NCBI GenBank assembly: GCA_018055565.1
Contig: JAGPHI010000059.1
Coordinates: forward strand, 1-6,238
DNA from: Oscillospiraceae bacterium
GTDB lineage: Bacteria; Bacillota; Clostridia; Oscillospirales; Ruminococcaceae
Direction of reading: 5' to 3'
Length of the DNA stretch: 6,238 nt
Shown piece by piece: positions 1 through 5,608 of the stretch. The number at the start of each line of letters is the position of its first letter. Position 1 is the stretch's first letter. Under the pieces are notes generated by a model that worked only from the letters and a program-made list of their open reading frames with translations, was not told the DNA's origin and made no database searches. Both the position numbers and the translations under genes were made by a program.

Positions 1-44
1 TATCAATACACATAGGGTCGCTTTTTTACGTTCATGGTACTAAA
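1..44. other. Intergenic edge with no feature recognised
   Basis: This is the sequence downstream of the ABC-F stop codon. I see no clear hairpin followed by a T-run on the minus strand, so no terminator can be called here. A 10-codon minus-strand frame (ATG at 33-35, TGA at 3-5) has no ribosome binding site and is not supported as a gene. Confidence 0.4.
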
Positions 45-1943
45 TTAATCGTTATCCTCGTACTGCTCTTGCTCCTCGGCAAGGCAGCCCCATTCTTCAT
101 AAAGCTCTTGCTGATGAAAGCGCGTGTCGGAAAGCTTGTCGCAAAGCGCGGTTACCTTTTCATGGTCACACACTATATCGGGCTGATTTAAAAGATTTTC
201 AATTTCCACCATATCCGCACCCAATGTTTCAATTTGCTCCTCAAGCGTTTTCAAACGCGTGCGCAGCTCTGCTTTGCGGCGCCGTTGTTCTTTGCCGTAG
301 GCGGCCTTTGTGGGCGCGGCAGTGCTTGCATCCTGCACATTTACCGCCGATACCTCTGCTTTGCTTTCGCGGTGCAGCATTGCGTCGTATCCCTCAAACA
401 GAATCCCCTTTTCATTTTCGATGTATAAAATGGGGCATGCCAAGCTATTCATTAAATATCGGTCATGCGTTACAAGCACCAATGTGCCCTCGTAATCCGC
501 CAGCGCCAGCCCCAGCGCTTCGCGCGTATAAATGTCCAAATGATTGGTAGGCTCGTCTAAAAAAAGCAAATTCGGACGTTCCAACAAAATTTCCGCAAAG
601 CGCAAACGCGCAAGCTCGCCGCCAGAAAGTGCAGCGCACGGCTTTAACACATCCTCGCCGCGAAAATTTAGCTTTGCTAAATGGCTGCGCACCTCTAAGT
701 CCGTCATTTTGGGGTGCTTATCCCATATAGCGCTTTGCACGGTGCCCATTCTGCGGCCCTGTTGCTGCTCAAAATAGGCGGTTTTTGCGCCCATGCCAAT
801 GCGCACCATGCCGCCGGATGGCTTCAGCTTGCCCGCAAGCACGCGTAAAAAAGTGGATTTTCCTGCGCCATTTGGCCCAGCGATTACGAGGCGTTCGCCG
901 CGTCGTACCGTATGGCTGAAATCGGTCAGCAAGGTTTTTCCACCAATTTTAACGCTAAGATTTTTGATGGTAATCAGCTCTAAATACGGCTCAACATCAT
1001 ACACGAATCGAAATTTCAGCCGCTGGCCCGCGATATGCGGCTTTTCGGTAATTTCCATTTTTTCCAGCACCTTGCGGCGGCTTTGCGCCATTTTGGTGGT
1101 AGAGGCACGCACAAGGTTTTTGGCGATATAATCCTCAAGCTTTTTCACTTTTTCTACATCGGCATCGTGCTGCTTTTGTTGCAGCTCTATGGCTGCCTGT
1201 TTTTGCGGCAAATACGCTGAATAGTTGCCACGATATGCCGCAATACTGCCGCCTTGCATCTCAAAGATGCGGTTACAAATTGCGTCAAGAAAATAGCGGT
1301 CATGGCTAACTACCATAATCGCGCCTGTATATGCTTTTAAATACCCTTCCAGCCATTCCATCGTGGCAAAATCAAGATGGTTGGTAGGCTCGTCCAAAAT
1401 CAGCACGTCCGGCCTTTGCAGCAAAAGCCGTGCAAGGCAAAGGCGTGTATGTTCGCCGCCCGAAAGGCTGGAAACCAGCTGCGTATAGCTTGCGGGCGCA
1501 AACGCCATGCCGTTCAGGATTTTTTTAATTTGCGAATCCATTGTATAGCCATCTGCCGCGTCAATCACGGCAGCAAGGCGCGCGTGCTGCTCAAGAAGCT
1601 CTTCGCTCATATCCCCTTGCGCCATTTGCGCCTCAAGATGCTTCATTTCGCTCATTGCCGCCAGCACCTGCTCGAAGGCGTTTTCCATCTCTTGCCACAC
1701 CGTGCGTGTGCCATCCAGCTTGGTGTTTTGCTCTAAATATCCCAGCGTAACGCCGCGTGCAAAGGCTACCTCGCCTGCATCCGGCTGGTATTCTCCACAT
1801 AATATTTTTAAAAGCGTGGTTTTTCCCGCGCCGTTTTCGCCAATCATGCCGATGCGGTCCTCGCGCTGGATTACCGCGTTTACGTCGGTGAGCACAACTT
1901 CCGCGCCAAAGCTTTTGGCAATGTTTTGCATTGTGATTAACAT
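45..1943 (-). CDS. ABC-F family ATPase (YdiF/YkpA/YheS-like ribosome-associated protein)
   Basis: A soluble protein of 632 residues with two ATP-binding cassettes and no membrane segments, which is the ABC-F layout. Such proteins bind the ribosomal E site and modulate translation or protect ribosomes. NBD1 has Walker A GENGAGKT (35-42), signature LSGGE (160-164), Walker B LILDEPTNHLD (181-191) and the H-loop SHDR near 213. NBD2 has GPNGAGKS (356-363), LSGGE (439-443), FLDEPTNHLD (461-470) and THDR near 492. Both DEP glutamates are present, so both sites look active. A charged helical linker at about 245-320 matches the tRNA-interaction linker. A charged coiled-coil tail (about 550-630) resembles the C-terminal domain of YdiF, YheS or Uup. 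The start at 1943 is supported by AAGGAAC at 1951-1957, 7 nt upstream. Family is certain. Antibiotic resistance versus housekeeping role cannot be decided, but the linker is not unusually long, which favours housekeeping. Confidence 0.95.
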   Translation of the reverse strand: MLITMQNIAKSFGAEVVLTDVNAVIQREDRIGMIGENGAGKTTLLKILCGEYQPDAGEVAFARGVTLGYLEQNTKLDGTRTVWQEMENAFEQVLAAMSEMKHLEAQMAQGDMSEELLEQHARLAAVIDAADGYTMDSQIKKILNGMAFAPASYTQLVSSLSGGEHTRLCLARLLLQRPDVLILDEPTNHLDFATMEWLEGYLKAYTGAIMVVSHDRYFLDAICNRIFEMQGGSIAAYRGNYSAYLPQKQAAIELQQKQHDADVEKVKKLEDYIAKNLVRASTTKMAQSRRKVLEKMEITEKPHIAGQRLKFRFVYDVEPYLELITIKNLSVKIGGKTLLTDFSHTVRRGERLVIAGPNGAGKSTFLRVLAGKLKPSGGMVRIGMGAKTAYFEQQQGRRMGTVQSAIWDKHPKMTDLEVRSHLAKLNFRGEDVLKPCAALSGGELARLRFAEILLERPNLLFLDEPTNHLDIYTREALGLALADYEGTLVLVTHDRYLMNSLACPILYIENEKGILFEGYDAMLHRESKAEVSAVNVQDASTAAPTKAAYGKEQRRRKAELRTRLKTLEEQIETLGADMVEIENLLNQPDIVCDHEKVTALCDKLSDTRFHQQELYEEWGCLAEEQEQYEDND

Positions 1944-1970
1944 AACTCTAGTTCCTTACCACAGCAAGCG

Positions 1971-2000
1971 AAAAAATACCGCCGCAAAAGGCGGCGGTAT
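1971..2000 (-). terminator. Rho-independent terminator of the HAD-lipase-oadB-oadG operon
   Basis: The arms 1976-1985 (ATACCGCCGC on the plus strand) and 1991-2000 (GCGGCGGTAT) are perfect 10-bp complements around a 5-nt loop. On the minus strand the hairpin runs into six T residues (1971-1976). It begins 7 nt after the stop codon of the OadG-like gene and ends 27 nt before the ABC-F start codon. It therefore either ends the operon or lets only part of transcription through into the ABC-F gene. Confidence 0.92.
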
Positions 2001-2007
2001 CCTTTGC

Positions 2008-2121
2008 TTATTTAAAAAATTTATTTAATACGGAAATGGAAAGGCTGATAAGCCCCATTACGATAAAAATGCCGCACATGCCCATCAGCATTACGCTAAG
2101 CGATGTAAGTACCTGTTCCAT
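2008..2121 (-). CDS. OadG-like small membrane subunit (37 aa)
   Basis: A 37-codon gene starting MEQVLTSLSVMLMG and ending LNKFFK. It is essentially one hydrophobic helix (about residues 7-32) with a short lysine-containing tail, which by the positive-inside rule should face the cytoplasm. The MGMCGIFIVMG segment resembles the N-terminal membrane helix of OadG, the gamma chain of sodium-pumping oxaloacetate decarboxylase. Full gamma chains are usually about 80 residues or more and carry a soluble tail, which is absent here. The start is set by AGAAAGGA at 2132-2139, 10 nt upstream. It lies 25 nt after the beta subunit gene and just before the terminator, so it is almost certainly co-transcribed with that gene. 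In the family, gamma assembles and stabilises the alpha-beta complex. Doing the same here without a soluble tail is inference. Confidence 0.85.
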   Translation of the reverse strand: MEQVLTSLSVMLMGMCGIFIVMGLISLSISVLNKFFK

Positions 2122-2146
2122 AGTTGGCTGTTCCTTTCTTCTCTCG

Positions 2147-3322
2147 TTATTTCGCAATCAAATTCAAAATCAAACCGCCCGCAATAACACTGGCAATTTG
2201 GCCGCCCACATTCACGCCCGCAGCATGCATCAACAGGAAGTTTTGCGGATCTTCTTGCAGGCCCATTTTGTGTACAACGCGGCTCGACATCGGAAACGCC
2301 GAAATGCCGCATGCGCCAATCATGGGATTGATTTTGTTTTTGGTAAACAGATTGATAAACTTGGCAAAAAACACACCGCCCATTGTGTCGAACACAAAGG
2401 CAAACAAGCCCAAAAGCATAATGGCAAGCGTGCCGCCCGTTAAGAACATATCGGCCTGCATCTGCGTGGCCACCGTAATGCCCAGAAAAATTGTAATCAA
2501 ATTGGCCAGTGCATTTTGTGCTGTTTCGGAAAGGCTGTTCAGTACCGTGCACTCACGCAGCAGATTACCAAACATTAAAAAGCCAACCAGCGACACGCTG
2601 CGCGGCGCGATAAGCCCCGCGATAATAGTAACAATAATGGGGAACAGAATGCGCACAGTTTTGCTGATTTGCTTTGCCTCATACGGCATGCGAATTTGGC
2701 GCTCTTTTTTGGTGGTGATAGCGCGGATTACCGGCGGCTGCACAATGGGCACAAGCGCCATATAGCTATATGCTGCCACAATAATGGCACCAAGATACTG
2801 CGTGCCGTAATAATTGCCTACAAAAATGGCCGTGGGGCCGTCTGCTGCGCCGATGATGGCAACGCTGGCGGCATCCTGTAAAGTAAACATGCCCGGAAAA
2901 GCCATGTTTAATCCGCATGCAAGCGTCAATGTCATAAAAATGCCAAATTGCGCTGCTGCGCCAAACAAAAGCAGCTTCGGATTCGAAAGTAAAGGGCCAA
3001 AATCAATCATGGCACCAATGCCGATGAAGAGCAAAAGCGGAAAAAGCTCGTTTGCGATGCCCGCGCGAAACAGCTCGGACAAAGCGCCCGGCTCCACCAC
3101 GCCGCCATGCATTTGGTCGATAGCGCCGGAAAGCGGCAAATTAACCAAGATGGCGCCAAAACCCATCGGCAAAAGCAAGCTGGGCTCCATATTTTTTTTG
3201 ATTGCAAGAAAAATCAGTGTACCGCCAAGTGCCCACATGATAACCATTTTTAGCATTGCAATGCCCGTCATGCTCATAATTGTGCCAAAAATTGCGTTGA
3301 TAAATGCTGTGATTCCTTCCAT
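2147..3322 (-). CDS. oadB: Sodium-translocating decarboxylase, beta subunit (OadB/GcdB/MmdB family)
   Basis: A 391-residue polytopic membrane protein. The beta subunit decarboxylates the carboxybiotin carried by the alpha/biotin subunits and couples this to sodium export. Residues known to matter in Klebsiella OadB line up by motif: Asp161 in GAADGPTAIF (D203), Tyr187 in AYSYM (Y229), and Asn332, Gly336, Ser341 and Arg348 in the NPMIGACGIS...SSR stretch (N373, G377, S382, R389). The pump site therefore looks intact. A late GVNVGGQIAS segment (369-378) is also typical. The length is slightly below the 433 residues of Klebsiella OadB, mainly at the N-terminus. The start is supported by AGGAG at 3331-3335, 8 nt upstream. 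Substrate (oxaloacetate, methylmalonyl-CoA, glutaconyl-CoA or malonate) cannot be read from beta alone, so gcdB or mmdB would be equally fair names. No alpha or biotin-carrier gene is nearby. Confidence 0.95.
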   Translation of the reverse strand: MEGITAFINAIFGTIMSMTGIAMLKMVIMWALGGTLIFLAIKKNMEPSLLLPMGFGAILVNLPLSGAIDQMHGGVVEPGALSELFRAGIANELFPLLLFIGIGAMIDFGPLLSNPKLLLFGAAAQFGIFMTLTLACGLNMAFPGMFTLQDAASVAIIGAADGPTAIFVGNYYGTQYLGAIIVAAYSYMALVPIVQPPVIRAITTKKERQIRMPYEAKQISKTVRILFPIIVTIIAGLIAPRSVSLVGFLMFGNLLRECTVLNSLSETAQNALANLITIFLGITVATQMQADMFLTGGTLAIMLLGLFAFVFDTMGGVFFAKFINLFTKNKINPMIGACGISAFPMSSRVVHKMGLQEDPQNFLLMHAAGVNVGGQIASVIAGGLILNLIAK

Positions 3323-3343
3323 TTGTCAAACTCCTACCTTTTT

Positions 3344-3371
3344 ATTGTATTACGCATGTTAAACATGCGAA
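3344..3371 (-). promoter_or_regulatory. Weak candidate promoter for the beta subunit gene
   Basis: On the minus strand, TTCGCA (3366-3371) and TACAAT (3344-3349) are separated by 16 bp and match 4 and 5 of 6 consensus positions. The predicted start site near 3337 would give a leader of only about 15 nt that barely includes the ribosome binding site. The lipase gene ends just 36 nt upstream of the beta gene, so read-through from the operon promoter alone would suffice. This is tentative. Confidence 0.25.
3353..3369. repeat. Perfect 8+1+8 palindrome over the lipase stop codon
   Basis: CGCATGTT (3353-3360) and AACATGCG (3362-3369) are exact inverted repeats around a single base. The element spans the lipase stop codon (3359-3361) and lies between the lipase and beta subunit genes. 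No T-run follows on either strand, so it is not a normal terminator. It sits inside the weak candidate promoter, as an operator would, but could equally act as an RNA hairpin between two genes of the operon. Confidence 0.6.
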
Positions 3372-4297
3372 TTACACCAATTTAATACGTCCGTGAACAC
3401 CGCATCACGGTTAATTTCGTTCAGCATTTCATGCCGCCCGTTTGGATAAAGCTTAAAGGTAAAATCCTTTACACCTGCGTCCTCGATATATTTTTTCACG
3501 ATTGCAAGCCCTTTTCCGTAATCTCCCACGGGGTCTTTATCGCCGGAAAACAGATAGATGGGCATCGCTTTATTCAGCTTGCTTGCCCAAAGGGGCGAAT
3601 TGACATCGCGCAAAATAGTCATCAATTCATGAAACGCGCTGACCGTAAACACAAAGGTGCATTTGGGGTCGGCCTGATAGATATCCACAATTTGTTCATC
3701 GGCAGAAATCCAGTCATACTGTGTGCGATGATTGGGAATTTGCTTAAGATACGCACCAAACGCCATGTTATTGACGAGCGCCGAGCGATATTGCGGCCCC
3801 TTGACCTTAGCGAGCAGGCTTGTGAGTAAAAGCCCCGCGCCCCCAAGCGGGTTTGGCCCGCCTGTGCCGCTTAAAACCAGCGCTGCGATGGTATCCGGAT
3901 AGGTAACTGCATACAGCCGCGCAAAAAAGCTGCCCATGCTATGCCCCAAAAGCACAACAGGTAAGCCCGGATATGCCTTTGTGATCCGATTGTTCATCTC
4001 GTGCAAATCGCGCAGCACATATTCCCTGCCGTTTTTATCGCCGAAATAGCCGTCGATACCGCCTTTGCTGTCCGAGGTTTTGCCATGTCCCAAATGGTCG
4101 TTGCCGCACACAATGTACCCGTTTTGCGCCATAAACTGCGCAAATGCATCGTATCTGGAAATATGCTCGCACATACCGTGCGAAATCTGCAAGATGGCGC
4201 GCGGTGTAACTGCTTCGCAAATATACGTATACGCAGCAACCTCGCATATACCATTAGAAGATTTAAAGCTTGTGACGCTTTTCTGAACTTCCGACAT
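3359..4297 (-). CDS. Alpha/beta hydrolase, monoacylglycerol lipase / lysophospholipase (PldB-like)
   Basis: A 312-residue serine hydrolase of the 'serine aminopeptidase S33 / hydrolase_4' group that includes bacterial monoacylglycerol lipases and PldB. The nucleophile elbow is GHSMGS with Ser120. The likely acid is Asp255 in SGDKDPVG and the catalytic histidine is His289 in NGRHEML. The oxyanion-hole motif is ISHGMCEH (38-45), and ND-GHG (about 66-72) is typical of this group. Helices between about 150 and 240 form the expected cap. No signal peptide or lipoprotein box is visible, so it should be cytoplasmic. Length is normal for the family. The start at 4297 has a strong SD, AGGAGGAG at 4305-4312, and overlaps the upstream nucleotidase gene by 35 nt, which points to translational coupling. 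The exact ester substrate is unknown. Confidence 0.9.
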   Translation of the reverse strand: MSEVQKSVTSFKSSNGICEVAAYTYICEAVTPRAILQISHGMCEHISRYDAFAQFMAQNGYIVCGNDHLGHGKTSDSKGGIDGYFGDKNGREYVLRDLHEMNNRITKAYPGLPVVLLGHSMGSFFARLYAVTYPDTIAALVLSGTGGPNPLGGAGLLLTSLLAKVKGPQYRSALVNNMAFGAYLKQIPNHRTQYDWISADEQIVDIYQADPKCTFVFTVSAFHELMTILRDVNSPLWASKLNKAMPIYLFSGDKDPVGDYGKGLAIVKKYIEDAGVKDFTFKLYPNGRHEMLNEINRDAVFTDVLNWCNSHV

Positions 4298-5000
4298 TGC
4301 TTAACTCCTCCTCGTCCATCACCACGCGCAAAAGTTCTTCATAGCCACGAACAATGTGCGTGGGTTTGATTTGTGTATTGTTTTCTTCGTTTTTAAAATT
4401 GCACCAGCAGGTGGCAAGCCCCGCATTTACGCCGCCTTGTATATCCGCACCCAGCGAATCGCCTACAACCAGCACTTTTTCGCGGTTGGTAACGCCAAGC
4501 TCTGCAAGCGCAACGTCAAAAATTTTGCGTGCGGGTTTTGCAGCGCCAACGCTTTGCGAAGTGTAAATACCGTCTGCATATTGCTCCAGCCCCGAAAGCT
4601 GTAAACGCTGGCGTTGCACCGTGTCGATGCCATTGGACAAAATGACAATCGTGGCCACTTCTGCCAGTTCTTTCAGCGTTTCATCGGCCCCTGGCAATAT
4701 ATCGGCGTGTGCGGAAAGGCGGTTTAAATAAAACTCGTTCATTTTCACCGCATCGCGTTTTTCGCCCATAGTTTGTGTGAAGCGCAAAAAGCGCTCTACC
4801 AGCAGCTTGTCCTGGCGTATCTGCCCCTTTTCAAGCGAAGCCCAAAGCGCATTATTGATTTGGTGATAGGCTTCCATCGCCTCGGTGGTATCCGGCAGCT
4901 CAAACTGCTGCATCGTTTCATGAAAAGCGGCAGCCATCGCTGCATCAAAATCAAGCAATGTATTATCTGAATCTATTAAAAGGCAATTGTAGTAGGCCAA
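4263..5000 (-). CDS. HAD-superfamily hydrolase, YjjG/YfnB-type noncanonical pyrimidine nucleotidase
   Basis: A 245-residue haloacid dehalogenase-like phosphatase with all four motifs: motif I DSDNT with nucleophile Asp10 and acid/base Asp12, motif II ILSNG with Ser122, motif III Lys155 in GAAKPARKIF, and motif IV VVGDSLGADIQGG with Asp181 and Asp186. The helical cap follows motif I (about 17-100). DSDNTLLDFD and the ILSNG...GAAKP...GDSLGADI pattern fit the YjjG family, which dephosphorylates noncanonical pyrimidine nucleoside monophosphates. Other small phosphate esters remain possible. The start codon is TTG at 4998-5000, supported by AAAGGAAG (5010-5017) and by motif I lying at the usual distance from the N-terminus. 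A charged C-terminal tail (about 228-245, EEELSN...EKRHKL) goes beyond the core fold and is where the lipase ribosome binding site is embedded. First gene of the operon. Confidence 0.9.
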   Translation of the reverse strand: MAYYNCLLIDSDNTLLDFDAAMAAAFHETMQQFELPDTTEAMEAYHQINNALWASLEKGQIRQDKLLVERFLRFTQTMGEKRDAVKMNEFYLNRLSAHADILPGADETLKELAEVATIVILSNGIDTVQRQRLQLSGLEQYADGIYTSQSVGAAKPARKIFDVALAELGVTNREKVLVVGDSLGADIQGGVNAGLATCWCNFKNEENNTQIKPTHIVRGYEELLRVVMDEEELSNVGSSEKRHKL

Positions 5001-5009
5001 AATTAAAAG

Positions 5010-5017
5010 CTTCCTTT
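5010..5017 (-). promoter_or_regulatory. Ribosome binding site that fixes a TTG start
   Basis: AAAGGAAG on the minus strand ends 9 nt before TTG at 4998-5000. No ATG or GTG lies in frame between this site and the conserved DSDNT motif at residues 10-14. The TTG is therefore the best start for the nucleotidase. Confidence 0.75.
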
Positions 5018-5036
5018 CTTGTATACGTATGTTACT

Positions 5037-5065
5037 ATTATCGCTTATTTCAAAGCGTTAGTCAA
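5037..5065 (-). promoter_or_regulatory. Sigma-A type promoter of the four-gene operon
   Basis: On the minus strand, -35 TTGACT (5060-5065) and -10 GATAAT (5037-5042) are separated by exactly 17 bp, each matching 5 of 6 consensus bases. The expected start is near 5030, giving a leader of about 30 nt before the TTG start of the nucleotidase. The spacer contains a short inverted repeat (CGCTT at 5042-5046 and AAGCG at 5053-5057), and ATACGTAT (5023-5030) sits at the predicted start site. Either could bind a regulator, but both are short. Confidence 0.85.
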
Positions 5066-5097
5066 CATAAACAAGCGAAAACAAGCACGCAAATTAC

Positions 5098-5153
5098 AAA
5101 AACGCCTATAAAAAGATGCGCGCTCTAACTTTGCGCTCTTTTCATAGGCGTTT
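5098..5153 (-). terminator. Long hairpin terminator after the acidic repeat gene
   Basis: The outer arms 5100-5109 and 5144-5153 are perfect 10-bp complements (AAACGCCTAT / ATAGGCGTTT). The stem continues inward, past one G-T wobble on the minus-strand RNA, with 5111-5116 against 5137-5142 (AAAAGA / TCTTTT) and then GCGC against GCGC. On the minus strand it ends in TTTTT (5098-5102), partly within the stem. It starts 15 nt after the stop of the acidic gene and lies upstream of the next operon promoter, so it separates the two units. Confidence 0.85.
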
Positions 5154-5168
5154 GCGGTTTACTAAGGC

Positions 5169-5525
5169 TTATAGCTGAATGATTTCGTCTTCATAACAAG
5201 ACGAGCCCTCTTCAAAAGGCGCATGGATAAGCGGCGTATCCTCCGCTGGTATCTCCTCTATTGGCTCCTCTTGAGGTGTGTATTCCGGCGGGATTTCCTC
5301 GGCCGGTATTTCCTCTATTAATTCCTCTTCCGGTGGGATATCCTCATCGGGCTCCTCTTGCGGCGGCATATCATCCACCGGCATTTCCTGCGCGAGCACG
5401 TCATTTACATCGCAATCACAATCACATCCACACTCTTCGGGCGGAACATCCGGATTTTCTGCGTTGGCATCGTTCCAATTGGTTAAATCATAATTTTCGA
5501 TGCAGCGCTCTGTTTCATTCATCAT
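5169..5525 (-). CDS. Hypothetical acidic, proline-rich repeat protein with a Cys-Asp cluster
   Basis: Not recognised as any known family. The 118-residue product is strongly acidic. Residues 32-39 read CGCDCDCD, a possible metal-binding or redox cluster, with further cysteines at 8 and 110. Residues 47-98 are low-complexity repeats of the type (E/D)(E/D)IP(P/A)EE, including two close copies, EELIEEIPAEE (67-77) and EEPIEEIPAED (86-96), 19 residues apart. There is no signal peptide, no membrane segment and little hydrophobic core, so it is probably cytoplasmic and largely disordered. I chose the ATG at 5525 because AAAGGAGG (5534-5541) lies 8 nt upstream; the in-frame ATG at 5558 has no such site and lies inside a leader hairpin. 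The ATG at 5522 is a second option. A well-formed SD and its own terminator support a real gene. Function unknown. Confidence 0.75.
   Translation of the reverse strand: MMNETERCIENYDLTNWNDANAENPDVPPEECGCDCDCDVNDVLAQEMPVDDMPPQEEPDEDIPPEEELIEEIPAEEIPPEYTPQEEPIEEIPAEDTPLIHAPFEEGSSCYEDEIIQL
5232..5387 (-). repeat. Degenerate in-frame repeats encoding acidic-proline units
   Basis: This part of the acidic protein gene is made of degenerate short units whose plus-strand text repeats GG-TCCTC blocks. They encode roughly five-residue units built on EEIP, and a longer unit recurs after 57 nt. Such arrays change length easily by slippage or unequal recombination, so copy number may differ between strains. 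Confidence 0.7.
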
Positions 5526-5529
5526 ATTA

Positions 5530-5571
5530 AACGCCTCCTTTTGCAATATCTTATGCAAAAGCGCAGACGTT
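5530..5571 (-). promoter_or_regulatory. Leader hairpin sequestering the Shine-Dalgarno of the acidic repeat gene
   Basis: On the minus-strand RNA, CTTTTGCA (5554-5561) pairs perfectly with TGCAAAAG (5538-5545) across an 8-nt loop. Beyond a 3x1 internal loop, AACGTCT (5565-5571) pairs with AGGCGTT (5530-5536), with one G-U wobble. The 3' strand contains the whole AAAGGAGG ribosome binding site. In this fold the site is double-stranded, which would limit translation until the stem opens. No T-run follows, so it is not a terminator. The regulatory role is inferred from pairing alone. Confidence 0.6.
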
Positions 5572-5579
5572 CATACCGC

Positions 5580-5608
5580 TATATACGCGATAACACTTTA
5601 AAAATCAA
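5580..5608 (-). promoter_or_regulatory. Candidate promoter for the acidic repeat gene, within the gpsA 3' end
   Basis: On the minus strand, TTGATT (5603-5608) and TATATA (5580-5585) are separated by 17 bp; each matches 4 of 6 consensus positions. The predicted start near 5573 falls almost exactly at the outer edge of the leader hairpin. The promoter overlaps the last codons of gpsA, and no terminator is visible between gpsA and the acidic gene, so co-transcription with gpsA is also possible. Confidence 0.45.

Noticed and set aside
3..35. Ten-codon minus-strand ORF (ATG at 33-35, TGA at 3-5) after the ABC-F gene
   Set aside because: No ribosome binding site precedes it and it is too short to support; kept only as a note.
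543..1394. Near-identical DNA around 543-556 and 1381-1394 (GGTAGGCTCGTC block)
   Set aside because: Both copies encode the DEPTNHLD Walker B motif of the two ABC domains, so the repeat reflects domain duplication and not a mobile or regulatory repeat.
45..1943. Antibiotic-resistance call for the ABC-F protein
   Set aside because: No diagnostic ARE subgroup feature can be read by eye; the linker length and C-terminal coiled coil fit housekeeping YdiF/YheS-like proteins at least as well.
2091..2552. 153-codon minus-strand frame overlapping the beta subunit gene
   Set aside because: Its sequence is an out-of-frame reading of the conserved decarboxylase gene, with no RBS or domain logic.
2124..2765. 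213-codon plus-strand frame opposite the beta subunit gene
   Set aside because: Antisense shadow of a well-supported membrane protein gene; composition and lack of any recognisable motif argue against coding.
5232..5387. Repeat array considered as CRISPR-like or minisatellite
   Set aside because: Repeats are short, degenerate, in frame and without unique spacers; they are explained by the protein's acidic-proline units.
5278..5493. Plus-strand Ser/Gly-rich frame opposite the acidic repeat gene
   Set aside because: It arises from the complementary reading of the Glu/Pro repeats and lacks a start signal; the minus strand has the SD and terminator.
5526..5558. Upstream ATG extension (11 residues) of the acidic repeat protein
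   Set aside because: The extension lies within the leader hairpin and has no SD, whereas ATG at 5525 has AAAGGAGG at the ideal distance.
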